From contig LUVW01000003.1 in NCBI GenBank assembly GCA_001661515.1, positions 434,001 through 498,000 on the forward strand: a stretch of DNA of 64,000 nucleotides. Direction: 5' to 3'. Positions 33,601-44,282 of this stretch are shown here, piece by piece. Below the pieces are notes generated by a model. It did no database searches. It was not told the DNA's origin and was given only the letters and a program-made list of their open reading frames with translations. The DNA comes from Capniomyces stellatus. Lineage: Eukaryota > Kickxellomycota > Harpellomycetes > Harpellales > Legeriomycetaceae. Position 1 is the first letter of the stretch. Every line of letters begins with the position of its first letter. A program made the position numbers and the translations under genes.

Positions 33601-34959
33601 AGAAGCGGAAATAAAATAACAGTAACAATAACAGCAGGAGAACACAGAATACTTGAACTTTATAGTAGTGTGCTTCTCATCTCCTAATTATTATCAATAG
33701 AGCAATAATAATTATCATCTATCTGTACTAGAACCAAACCCACAACACACCACCGATAAAGTGAAATAGACTTAGCCAGCCATGATGAACTAAGCATCTT
33801 CAGAACAAAGCGAAAACACCAAATACCTTTAAAGTATTACTCAAATGTATTTAAACAGCAGGATAAAAAAGAAAAAGATACCACAATCTTCTTTTTTTTT
33901 TTTTTTTAGCAAACCCAAACATCAATCGGTAAAAGCGATCGTTTAACTTTATAGAAATATGGGATATTATTCAAATAACTACAATTTTAGTACTCAAAGT
34001 TATAGCGTACTAGATAATTTAAACGACAAAATTGTACTTTTAAGCAGCAACAACAGCAAAGAAAGAAGAGCCAAGAATAGCAAAAGCTCAAGAACATTTT
34101 GCAAACCTAGAAAGCAAGAAATTACAACAGGAGACCAAGAAACCAGCAACCTTTTTTTTTTGTTAAGGGAAAAAAGAGTCACAGGAAGTATAAAAACATT
34201 TTAAACGAAACATCCCTTTCCTTTCTCAAGAAACACTTTCTTCATACAAAAAAAAAACCTTCCCTCAAAGAACAAAAAAAAAAGAGCAAAAACAGGAGTA
34301 AGAAAAAAAAAGAAAAAAAAACGAGCATAAAGTAAGAGAAAGCGTCAAAGTAAAGTATTTGTAATCATTTTAGAGTTTCCATAAACCGAGCTAAAACATC
34401 AGGTGTAACAGTAAAGACGCATTATTTCGGCAATATACAATTACTCATAGCATATACCTATCAAAGCAGTGCACATTGCTTAGACTGTAAAACTAGCAGA
34501 CACACAAGAACTGCGTGTAACCTTTGAACTATTATTGAAAGAGAAATCCGTAGCAAATTTAACGCAACCTACCAGAAAAAAATCTTGAAAGTTTGACTAT
34601 CCAAAGCGTAACCTGAGAGAACTATTATTTGGCGGCTTGTTATTTATAAGACGACGAAATCTACCCTTTTTATTTTTTTTTGCAATCATCAATATTATCA
34701 TTACTTTTTTTTTTCTATACTTCATTTATTTCCTCTTTACTTTTACTTCAAACCAGTACAACTTTCAAGTGCCCGTCCTACCCAAGAGCTCAGCGACCTG
34801 TTATACAAGTGTAACACCAGGCCAGACAGTCAGCATTAAAAAAAGGAAAAGAAAAAATAACTAAAAAAGCAGAAAAAAAAAGAAAAAGTAATAAAAAAAA
34901 AATAGCGGGATAAACATAAAGGGATAAGAACTAAACGTAGCAAAGAGAAGAGTCTAGTG

Positions 34960-34973
34960 GCTATAAATACCAA
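34960..34973 (+). promoter_or_regulatory. TATA element of the Ksp1-like kinase gene
   Basis: GCTATAAATACCAA, the same 14-mer found before the hexosaminidase, lies 53 nt upstream of the kinase ATG. It predicts a short 5' leader and a transcription start just before 35026. Confidence 0.6.
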
Positions 34974-35025
34974 GAATACCAGGGTACGCGAAAGCAAGAT
35001 ATAAAGGGACGTATCTAAGTTGATT

Positions 35026-38000
35026 ATGCTTGCTTTCGAGCCTGGATTTGGATTAAGCAGAAACTCTTCGGAACAAACCAGTAGGGAAAAGGGCCAAAAG
35101 GAGGTAAGCTTTAGCGAGGAAAAGAGGCATTTGAAGGGACACAGATACTTTGAAGGTCAGGGAGACTACAAAGGGGTAGAGAAGGATTGCAGCGAAAAGT
35201 TTAAAGGAAGCCAAAGCTACAGAGAAATGGAGGATTTGAGGGTGGATAATAGGAACTTTTACGGTGGGGAGCATGGATGGGATTTATACAATAGACGGCA
35301 GCAACCCACGACTGGAGAGATGGGGAAAAGCCTAGGGTCACGGGTTCAAGTGGTGGGGGGCAATTTTCAAGGGAAAAAGGCAAAGAAAGTGACGCAAGAC
35401 CACTTTAACCAGCCACATTGGAGAAAGCAGGTGCCATGGCAGGGGGTGCAGAGGGCGGGGGTAGTGAATGTTGGAGTTGGAGTTGGAGGGGTAGAGGCGA
35501 AGAAGGGGAATGGCAGGGACAGGGACAGGGACTGGTGGGGTCGAAACCTGCGGGATAGTGGGGCTTACATTCAGGAGAAAAAGTATGCAGGACATAACAG
35601 TGGCTTGAAGTCAGCGGCGGCGTCGTTGGTGTTGAGTACAGCGCATGTGGGCAATGCTTCAGCGGACTATGGCAACGGGAACAGCGGGACAAAGTACCCA
35701 CCGATTCTGAAGATGGGGCTTATGCCAGAGCCGAGAACACCGCATCCAATATCGCCAGCAGAGTCGTTCCACATTCCGGGGTACGTGAACACAGAGAGTC
35801 TTCCGTTTGAAATAGGAGCGATTGTGGAGGATACGGAACAGAAGGTCAAGTACAAGCTGTTGAATGTGCTGGGGGAGGGATCGTATGCGGTGGTATACTT
35901 GGCGCGGGCGGAGAGTGGAGGGGGGATGTTTGCGCTGAAGTGTTTATCGCGCCATGGGCTTAGCGAGAAGCAGCTGAATATGCAGAGAAACGAGCTGGAG
36001 CTACACAAGGCGGTTTCTTCGCACGAGCACATAGTTAAGCTGTACTCGAGCTTTGAGTTTGGCGAGTGGCTGTTTTTCCTGATGGAGAGAGTCACGGGAT
36101 CTGATTTGTACGACTACATAATGCAGCACCCTACGTTTGGAATGGCGGACCGTGAGGAGTACCAGTTCTTTGAGTCGCTGAGACTGTTTGAGCAGATGTT
36201 GGAGGCGGTTGCGCACGTGCACAGCCACAAGATCTACCACCGCGACCTGAAGCCAGAGAACTTTATCTTGGACGCGAGCGGCAACCTGAAGCTGACAGAC
36301 TTTGGGCTGGCCACCAGGGAGGTGTCGTCAACCAACTTTGAGTGTGGGAGCAAGCCGTACATGAGCTATGAGAACAGGAACGGAGGTCTGAACTCGGAGG
36401 ATAGAACCATATTTGGGCCCAACGACGAGTACTCGCCAAGACTTTCGGATGTGTGGGCGTTGGGTGTGCTGTTTTTGAATCTGTTGTTTGCAGAGTCACC
36501 GTGGCAGGACCCAAGCGTGGACTCGTGTTTCAGGTTCTGCGACTTTTTGCGGGATGGGTCCAGGTACCTGTGCAGCCAGTTCCCAAGACTTCCTGGTGAA
36601 ATCGCCGACTTTCTTGTCAACAGAGTGTTTTGCCCAGAGCGTAAAAGGTGCAGTGTTTTGGAGTTGAAGCTTTGGGTCAAGGCTCTCAAGTCGTCAGAGG
36701 GTCCTTATAGCACTGCATCAAAGGCCCAAAAGATGTATAAGGGTATTGGTTCAGCAGTCAAGAACATGTACAACAGCTATAACAATAACAATACCACCAC
36801 CAACATCAATTCTCAACCCAAATCAATCAAGAAGCCTAGCTATGCTTATGGCGGTTTTGTTGGCAATAACAAGGCGTTTGTGGCGAATAAGGTCAAGAAT
36901 ACCAAAGAGAGTATTGGACCAAACACAGCAGCAATACTAATTACCAATAATTCTACAACAGCAACTACAGCTGGTAATACAGTACCAGTTTCAATTCCAG
37001 GTTCAATAGGGTCAAGTAAACCAGTACAGGCTATTATGGGACCAGAAACAGCGATAGGAGCAACAGTTAATAATGAGAGAAATATGTATGCTATTAAACA
37101 GCCTACTAATGCTATTTCAACACTTTCGTCGTCGGTTCCAGCACATGTTTTCAGTCAAGTGATTTCAGCAACAAAGGCAGCAGCAGCGAACCATGCAATG
37201 CCAAGAACACGTAAAAACACAATGGCCAAGGAGGCAGCAGCGACAATCAAAGCACAGAATGCACACAACTATGATTACAACCACAACTACAGTTACAACT
37301 ACAACAGTAACTATAATTACAACTACAATTACAGTTACAACAGGGACTCGGATGATGTTTGCATGGACAAGAACATTGAAACGCCAACTTCAGGAATAAG
37401 GTCGGGGATTTCAGGAGATTTGGTTCAAGACGAACACGTGGACGATGCCAAGAATTCCAAGGGCAGTTTTAGTCGTCTCCTGGAGCACGACAGCGTTCTA
37501 AACCACAACTCTAGCGAGTCTGGTGCATACATCCAAAACAAGAACAGCTTTGGAAGACAGGATTTGTACGATGAGAGCCTCAGACAGGTTGGAGGTAGGA
37601 TGGAAGACAGTGGTACAAGTAATGGGTTTGCCAGCTTTAACACGCCAAAGAGGTATCCATCAATCAAAAAGTCGGTTTATTCCAAGTCCAAACCAACCTA
37701 CGCAAACACCAATTATGGGTACGCAAATACAAACTCAAATACAAATTCAAATTCAAATACAAATACAAATACAAATACAAATCAAGGAGGCTACACCTCG
37801 AAATCGCTGGTAAATGGAAACAGGATCAGCAATCCGAACGAAAGAAACAAACCCTTCTCACCCAACAAGAACGCCCACAACGACTGGTTTAGAGCCGACA
37901 ACTCCAAACGCAACAACAGTGAATACTCGGCGCTGTCAAAGTCAATGAAGGTCGCTCTTAACCTGGAAAATGACAGAGGCAGAGACACCGCCGAGGCAGA

Positions 38001-39015
38001 TATGAGTTCAGGTTCAAATTCGGCAGCTCCAAGTCCAAGCCTAAGCCTAGCAGGACTGACCAACGAGCCATCGGAAATGGCTGGGTTGGGAGTAGGATTG
38101 ATGGGGAAATTGGACTACTCGGCAGATTATTCTTGGGCAGAAGGTATGGAGGACGAAGGCCAGTTGAGTTTGGAGTCTGACTACAATGACAATGACAATG
38201 TTAATGACAATAAACGTACTCGACATCTTGGCAGCAACGTCCTAGGCATCAACAGGAAAAGCGGCAGTACTGTTGAGGTTCTTGATGGCTCGGATAACAC
38301 CGTGATTGACAAGTGTGTTGATAATAAAATGTCATTGTTGTATCCAAGCACTGGTTCTTGCCTTGTCTCAGCACCAACCCCAAATCTAATTTCAAGTGTG
38401 GGTATGCGTTTGAGTTTAGATACACCTACCAACATGGATATCAACATGGACATTGATGTGGATATGGATATGGTGGACATGAGTTTGCGCGCCAAGTACA
38501 CCCAAGGAATAGGTCATTTGGATAGAAGTGCTAGTGAGTTGGGTGAGTTTAGTAGTAGCAGCAATGGGTCCAGTTTCAACGATTTTGACGAATTTAAAAA
38601 GTCAAGTCAAACTCAAACTCAAAACCAAAATGGCAACATGTATGGTTATCCCAGTTATAATACCAGCTATTTGGGGAATGTAAACAATCCCAGTCGCAAG
38701 AGCAACAGTAACAGCAACAATGCTGGTAATAGCCAAAGCAACGGCAATAGACAATATAGCAGATTTGGAAAGCAACAACAACAACAAGCTCAAGTTGGAG
38801 AGAGTAATGTGTGTGATGCAAATGCAAATGTTTTTGGTTTGGACCGTGAGTTTGGGCCAAGTAGTGGACATGATCTGGTGGCTGGTAGGAGCCGGTGTCC
38901 GGGTACATTTGTTAAGAATGGTGGAGGTGGTGGTGGTGGTGGTGGAGCTTTAAACAGCACAGAGTTTTCCTCGATTAGTGAGGAAGAGTCTGCTGATGTG
39001 TTTGAAATGGAATAA
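35026..39015 (+). CDS. Ser/Thr protein kinase, Ksp1/Ran1(Pat1)/Sks1-like
   Basis: The first ATG (35026, MLAFEPGFGL) opens a single exon of 1,329 aa. The kinase domain covers about residues 274-550: GEGSYAVVYLA glycine loop, ALKCLS with Lys305, HRDLKPEN with Asp407, and DFGLA with Asp425. The activation segment ends FECGSKPYMSYEN rather than the more usual SPE motif, as in the GCGS-YMSPE block of Ksp1/Ran1/Sks1 kinases. Such kinases link nutrient and TORC1 signalling to growth, filamentation or meiosis. The remaining 780 residues are disordered with runs coded by simple repeats: NYNYN-type Asn/Tyr around 37,270-37,345, Asn-Thr/Ser around 37,710-37,785, Gln and a run of 9 Gly near 38,922-38,948. 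The N-terminus is also low complexity. Which yeast member is orthologous is uncertain. Confidence 0.9.
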   Translation: MLAFEPGFGLSRNSSEQTSREKGQKEVSFSEEKRHLKGHRYFEGQGDYKGVEKDCSEKFKGSQSYREMEDLRVDNRNFYGGEHGWDLYNRRQQPTTGEMGKSLGSRVQVVGGNFQGKKAKKVTQDHFNQPHWRKQVPWQGVQRAGVVNVGVGVGGVEAKKGNGRDRDRDWWGRNLRDSGAYIQEKKYAGHNSGLKSAAASLVLSTAHVGNASADYGNGNSGTKYPPILKMGLMPEPRTPHPISPAESFHIPGYVNTESLPFEIGAIVEDTEQKVKYKLLNVLGEGSYAVVYLARAESGGGMFALKCLSRHGLSEKQLNMQRNELELHKAVSSHEHIVKLYSSFEFGEWLFFLMERVTGSDLYDYIMQHPTFGMADREEYQFFESLRLFEQMLEAVAHVHSHKIYHRDLKPENFILDASGNLKLTDFGLATREVSSTNFECGSKPYMSYENRNGGLNSEDRTIFGPNDEYSPRLSDVWALGVLFLNLLFAESPWQDPSVDSCFRFCDFLRDGSRYLCSQFPRLPGEIADFLVNRVFCPERKRCSVLELKLWVKALKSSEGPYSTASKAQKMYKGIGSAVKNMYNSYNNNNTTTNINSQPKSIKKPSYAYGGFVGNNKAFVANKVKNTKESIGPNTAAILITNNSTTATTAGNTVPVSIPGSIGSSKPVQAIMGPETAIGATVNNERNMYAIKQPTNAISTLSSSVPAHVFSQVISATKAAAANHAMPRTRKNTMAKEAAATIKAQNAHNYDYNHNYSYNYNSNYNYNYNYSYNRDSDDVCMDKNIETPTSGIRSGISGDLVQDEHVDDAKNSKGSFSRLLEHDSVLNHNSSESGAYIQNKNSFGRQDLYDESLRQVGGRMEDSGTSNGFASFNTPKRYPSIKKSVYSKSKPTYANTNYGYANTNSNTNSNSNTNTNTNTNQGGYTSKSLVNGNRISNPNERNKPFSPNKNAHNDWFRADNSKRNNSEYSALSKSMKVALNLENDRGRDTAEADMSSGSNSAAPSPSLSLAGLTNEPSEMAGLGVGLMGKLDYSADYSWAEGMEDEGQLSLESDYNDNDNVNDNKRTRHLGSNVLGINRKSGSTVEVLDGSDNTVIDKCVDNKMSLLYPSTGSCLVSAPTPNLISSVGMRLSLDTPTNMDINMDIDVDMDMVDMSLRAKYTQGIGHLDRSASELGEFSSSSNGSSFNDFDEFKKSSQTQTQNQNGNMYGYPSYNTSYLGNVNNPSRKSNSNSNNAGNSQSNGNRQYSRFGKQQQQQAQVGESNVCDANANVFGLDREFGPSSGHDLVAGRSRCPGTFVKNGGGGGGGGGALNSTEFSSISEEESADVFEME

Positions 39016-39391
39016 AAAACCCAAAGAAAAAGCAACGCTCAATCTTGTTTGAAAAGCCAAGTATTATCAACTTTTGATGAGAAATGGGAACGAATAGAAG
39101 AAAGGAAAACGCAAAAATAAATTTTTTTAAAAAAAATAAAATATTTATTTATTTATTTACTTTTTTATTGTTTATGTTTAAATTTTACTAATATTTATTT
39201 AGTTTTAATTTACTCTCTCTCTCTCTCTCTCTCAATATATACGTTCAATTTGAAAAAAGATGGTAATAGAGATCTCAATTGATCTTAAGTGGTGTTTGGT
39301 TGATAGAATCGTTAAAAGTAAATAAATAAAAATAAATAAACAAAGCAAAAAAATAAATAAACAAAGCAAAAAATAAAAAAGGGGGGGGGGG
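39016..39391. repeat. convergent spacer with (CT)n and G11 tracts
   Basis: Between the stops of the kinase (+) and CASP (-) there is no gene. A CT dinucleotide run spans about 39213-39233, AAATAAAC-type repeats fill 39318-39370, and a run of 11 G at 39381-39391 abuts the CASP stop codon (C11 directly after TAA on the coding strand). Confidence 0.8.
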
Positions 39392-42300
39392 TTAGCTTGA
39401 CTTCAGCGCGCGTTTGCAGCTATTCAAGCTAAACATCATTCCAAACAAAAACAGGTGGAAGACGGTAAAGTATAGTAGAAGCAGGAACCTAGTCCACTTT
39501 CGGGTCATGAAAAGCCTGGAAAAGTGCCATACAATTCTGTCAAAAATAGTCATGGACCTGTACCTGCGACTGGCTTCTTGGCCTTTAAATGCCTTGAACG
39601 GGTTGATGGTTTCCTCGTACAAGCCCAGGTACTTTCTTCCAATTCTATCAGAATCATTATACTGTGATTTTGGTCTACCGCCCTGCACTGACACTGAGGA
39701 GTGCGGGCTGCTGTTGCTACTGGTACTTTGTATGTTTGTGCTATAGTCGTTTGATATGACTTGCTTGCTTGACCCCATGTTTGACATTTGTATGCCGCCA
39801 CTGTTTGTTGATTCTGTGTTTGATGTGTGTGCCGAGTAACTGCGCAAGTACCTTACTTGCTGGTAAAGACCTACATTGTCTTGCTGAAGTCGGTCAGATT
39901 GCTTTTGCAGTTCTGCCATGATTGCATGTTGCTTCCTCAGTTCCTAAAACAAAACAAAACAAAACAAATAAATAAAAAAAAATAAAAAATATATATATTT
40001 CAAACAAGGCCAATTACCAAAACTATTGGCTGGTTGTTATCAAAGTGTATATTTACTAATATCATAGCCACTAACCTCTTCCAGCTCGACGTTTCGTTGA
40101 CGGAACCTATCCCTTTGTCCAGTCACAATAGGCAGAATAGCAGAGTCGTTGGAGGTGCCAGTGGCGTTTGAGGACCTTGAAGCTCCTAGGTTTGATAAGC
40201 TAATTCCTGAGCTGGAGCCTAAATTGGATAAAACATCTGTGCCAGTGTTTGAGTCAGAGTGCGATGCAGCACTCTGGCTACCATCCAGACCTTGTATGGA
40301 CCCAATATGCTCTTTGTTGCCAACAGCTATATTCTTTTTGACATCAACCGTCATCAAATCCTGCTCAAGTTTAGTAACCAGCTCGGCTTTGGTGCCCAAC
40401 TGGGTTTGCAGTCTCTCGATTTCCAACTTTGTTTTGCTTAACTCAAAAGTGACGTCCTTCAACTTGTTGTTTGTGATTGTAAGCGAGCTTTGCATTTGTT
40501 GATTCTTTTTAATCAACTGCTGCTCCAACGTCAACCTTTGCCCATTTTTACTTTCAGAGTCCACCGACTCATCCGCATCCCAAGACCCACCTATTTCAAC
40601 ACTCTGTTTATATTCGCATTTACATTTATATTTCAAAAGTTAAAAATAAAATAAAATAAATTAAATTGTTGCTTTCTTTATTATTCTTATTTGGCCCTCC
40701 AGCAAGTAATTCAAGTAATTTCACATCAAAATTGTCAAAAAATCACCAATAAAACAGCTTTATTTGTCATTGAGAAAGTCTGATCATTACCTTGATGATT
40801 TCCAATTCGCGTTTAATCTCAGAATAATCTGCCTGTTTCTGAAGTTTAAGTCTGACTTTTTCCAATTCGGAATTCTAATTACAACGCCACATCAATTACT
40901 TCTGGGTTAGCAAAACGTTATTTGTCACTAATCACCTCTTTATCTATTACAACACTCTATGTTCATTCCTAGTCCATCGTCTTTAAACACACCAACACCA
41001 ACACAAACATAAACACCAATACAAACAACAATACATCCACACTTGAACCACTTACCTTGGAGGCAATATCTGTCTCAATTATCTCAACCCTTTGCTGAAA
41101 CCTAGTCTCGTTTATAATCGCTGATTGGGTTGTCTTTTCGGCCTCCAGGATTAACCGGCCAATTTCCGTCTCTTGAGCTTCCAGCTTTTGCTGAAGGTCA
41201 ACAACCCTATCGTTAAAGTTGGATGTTTAAACAGTATTGTCAGCTGTTTATAAATCAAATTTCTCCAAAGAATGGGTTATTCATACTAAAGATTGAGATG
41301 CAAGGCAGCAACTATCTTGTTCTTACACTGTACTTGCACCAACCCCTTCTCGTAAAGCCTGGATTTCTGCCCTTAACGACGACTATTTGTACAATTTGCG
41401 CAGTTATAGTCGGGGTTTCTTTTTTTTAGAATCGCATTAGACTCATTCCATTCCAACTACTAATAAATATATACATGTTTTGGATTTGATAAACATTGCC
41501 TATTTATTCAATCAATTCAAATTACATTTTGACTCTGCAGGTTGTTCGCTCTTAGATTCGACCTGTCAAGATCAGCCTGAATGATATCCATCTCGGCAAC
41601 TCGAACCACCAGGTCTCGATCTACAAAACAGCTCAATTTAGTCAATTTTCTTTCTTCTTTTTTCCTTTGTTTTTAATAACAATTTTAATAATATTAACAA
41701 TAAAAAAGTCCATTTACACGGATTTATCATAGTTCAAGAGCAAATCATTGGTATGGCTGAACATAGGACAATAAAATACAATATAGTGTAATATAACATA
41801 GCGCTCTTTTCTCAAATATAATTTGTTGTTTTACCTTTGTTTTGGGATAACTCCAGTAATTCGGTCTGTGTCATGTCGTGGTTATCTCTCAGTAGCTCTA
41901 GATTCTGGTTGGCGTCTGATAGCTGCTGTTGAAGATCCTTCTCCCTATAATCCAGAAAAAACCCCCCAGCAACATACATTATAATCTTGTAAAAATACTC
42001 ACAAGTTGGCTGGTTGCGTGGTTTTTAAAATCCGCGTCTCTAGCCTATTAACCAAGCCAATACAATTCAAGCCAAAAAAAAAAACTCAAATCAAACAAAC
42101 TAAAGTCAAACAAACTCAAGCCAAACAAACCTGTCTTTCAGATATCTAATCAGATTGGACGACTCTTCCTTTATTTCTGTTTCTTTTTGAGTCACTCTTT
42201 CCTCAATCAGCTCATTCATCTATCAACAGCAGTTGAGATACCAGTGATGGTTTAGTTTGGTTTAGATGTTTGTTTATACAAATTACAACTGCAAAAACCA

Positions 42301-43411
42301 GCTGAAATCTGCCAATGCATTCAGCGTTACCTTCTCATTTGTTTTTTCCAACTGTGTCTTGAGTTGCTCATTTTTGGTTTCAGCTTCTTTAAGCTTTTGC
42401 ACCTTTCTAAGCAGCAGCGTATTGTCGCTTTTAAGTTTGGTCACTTCTTTCCTTGTATTCGCATCCATTGCCGATTTGCGTCTTTCCTCCTAATTAAACC
42501 AGTAAATTAAAATATTAGCAATTAAACTTTATGTTCATACCAAGCAATGACTAACCTCAGCACCAATACAAACTTATACCGCTAACCAACCAACTCTGCA
42601 TTTGCAATAACAAAAATCTACTCCAATACCAAGAACCACACAGCATTCTTACCAAAAGCTTTGCTAAAAATGGCTCGGGATTAGGCAGCTCACTCAGTCC
42701 TTTAAACATGCTAAGAAAAGTGTTCTCTGCAAACTTCATTTTTCTCGTCAAATTGTCAATCTCGTTTTGGTATGCTATTAATCACAGCAACATAATATTT
42801 TGAAACTTTGAATTGCTACTACCACTACCACCACTACTACTACTACTGAAATTGTTAATACTGCCATTTGTGGGTATTTTAAGCTCTAATTCCAGCCCAT
42901 TATTTAGAGTCCTGATACCAATAATTCTCTAAACTTACCTTTAAGCAAACTCTTCAACTCGCTAGAATTCTGTAACTCGGTGTTTTTTCGGAAAGCTACA
43001 GTTTAGTTCAATTCAATTCACTTTGATTCACTAGTTCTACTGAGCTTTCTGCCAAAGTATGTACACAATTTACAATCAAGTATGCAGATCAGCGTCATTA
43101 GTACCGCGTATCCTGAAAAGTAAATAAAGCAAGAACCTACATTTGGTGCTTTCCGCCAAGGCCTTTCTGCTTTGGAGACTGCTTTTCTGATTTTCAACAA
43201 CCTCCTCTCCCTTTTTCCCAAACTCATCAATCATTTTCGTCAAGCTCAAGCCTATTTTTTTTTTCATGTCATTTTTGCAGTTACTATTTATTCTATCTTT
43301 ACAAACACCGCCACACTCCTTCGGTAGTTAAAGGTCATTTCACTAGCAGTTCTTCTCCTTTTTCAAGATTATTATTGTTTTTTTTTTTTTTTTTTTTTTT
43401 TTTTNNNNNNN

Positions 43412-43444
<33 letters not shown>

Positions 43445-43498
43445 TTTCCACGCTTCCAGCGCGGATGAAATATCTGTGTTTGTTAGCGATTCTTCCAT
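39392..43498 (-). CDS. COY1: CASP/Coy1 Golgi coiled-coil tail-anchored protein
   Basis: Fourteen exons in gene order: 43444-43498, 43141-43251, 42939-42995, 42653-42774, 42331-42489, 42131-42219, 42003-42044, 41835-41944, 41526-41620, 41327-41382, 41056-41206, 40791-40874, 40076-40603 and 39392-39943. They make 2,211 nt and 736 aa with all phases consistent. N-terminal landmarks are ALEAWK, VENQKSSLQSRKAL and AYQNEIDNLTRKMKFAEN; long coiled coils follow; ILPIVTGQRDRFRQRN and the C-terminal block KYLGLYEETINPFKAF precede one membrane helix near the end. CASP proteins are tail-anchored in the Golgi and act with golgins and COG in vesicle tethering. An insertion rich in Ser/Asn lies before the C-terminal block. 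Intron 1 contains the poly-T assembly gap. An additional upstream exon cannot be excluded. Confidence 0.9.
43378..43441. repeat. poly-T tract with 7-base assembly gap
   Basis: About 27 T, then seven undetermined bases (43405-43411), then about 30 T. It lies inside intron 1 of CASP, next to the donor of exon 1. The true tract length is unknown; the gap probably reflects sequencing failure in a long homopolymer. Confidence 0.95.
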
Positions 43499-44282
43499 TT
43501 CCAGTTTATCTTGCTTTACTTGATAAGAATAGAATAAAAAAACAGATTAAAATTATAAATGCTGGATATTGCGACTATGTGTAAATTTATACGTTTAACC
43601 AAGGACGTCTTGATATTGTCGAGCTTCTTGTTTATTTTAAAAAAAAAAAGATACACTCCAATTGCACTTTTTTACTCTGATTTATCTAACAAAATCAGAG
43701 CTGTTTTGCAAATGCCGAGTTGCGTTTAAATTCCCAACACCAATATGGAAGTATTCAACCAACTTTCATAGTCCCACACGATAATTGGCTCCCCAATTCC
43801 ATTGTTTAATCCCAATTAATCTCTGGCTTTTTTGATTTTATAACCAACTAAATCGCAAATCAAATTGACCCAAACCTTCAAGAACGGCCTTTCTGCAATC
43901 AACAAAACCACCAAAACCATCCACCCCCAATCCTTATAACCCATCAATAAAGGTATATAGCAAACACTTGTTTTATAGACCTTGGTGGCTCTTGGCTATA
44001 TTTGCTCAACAATAGAGACACTGCAATTGCTCCTCTATAAAGAATACGGGGCATAATGATTAGTTTATTAAAATTTACATCTACAATAGTAGTACCGAAA
44101 AAAAAGGGGAAAAAAAGGTGTATAAAGTATGTTGGAAAGCGAAATTAATAAATAAAAACAGCAAAGCAGATGTCAAATATCAAATGTAAAGACCAACTAT
44201 TTTTAGTTCATTAGTGCCTACACTGGATGGGGAAAAAAAATGATAAGGTAAAGCCAGAAAAGCAAAGGCAATGGTTGCAAAT
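43499..44282. other. intergenic, CASP upstream / DOT1 downstream
   Basis: No gene is seen. Both neighbours are on the minus strand, so this holds the CASP promoter and the DOT1 3' end. It is AT-rich with A runs near 43639 and 44099. Confidence 0.45.

Larger units (their letters stand above)
28130..34959. other. 6.8-kb gene-poor, A-rich interval
   Basis: This is the largest gap in the window. It is the shared 5' region of TVP38 (-) and the Ksp1-like kinase (+). I see no conserved coding frame; frames of 60-80 codons occur but lack motifs. From about 32.5 kb to 34.9 kb the plus strand is strongly purine-rich with many A runs and a GAAAGGAAAAAAAA repeat near 32865-32920. It also contains a minisatellite and a possible SINE relic, listed separately. 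A TATA box close to the kinase start argues against reading all of it as a long leader. Confidence 0.5.

Noticed and set aside
33959..34204. 81-codon plus-strand frame about 1 kb before the kinase
   Set aside because: Low-complexity Asn/Ser/Lys sequence in an A-rich tract; could be an upstream ORF, but the TATA box at 34960 places it outside the transcript.
35020..35025. Upstream start of the kinase at TTG
   Set aside because: The ATG at 35026 is in the same frame two codons later and is the normal start.
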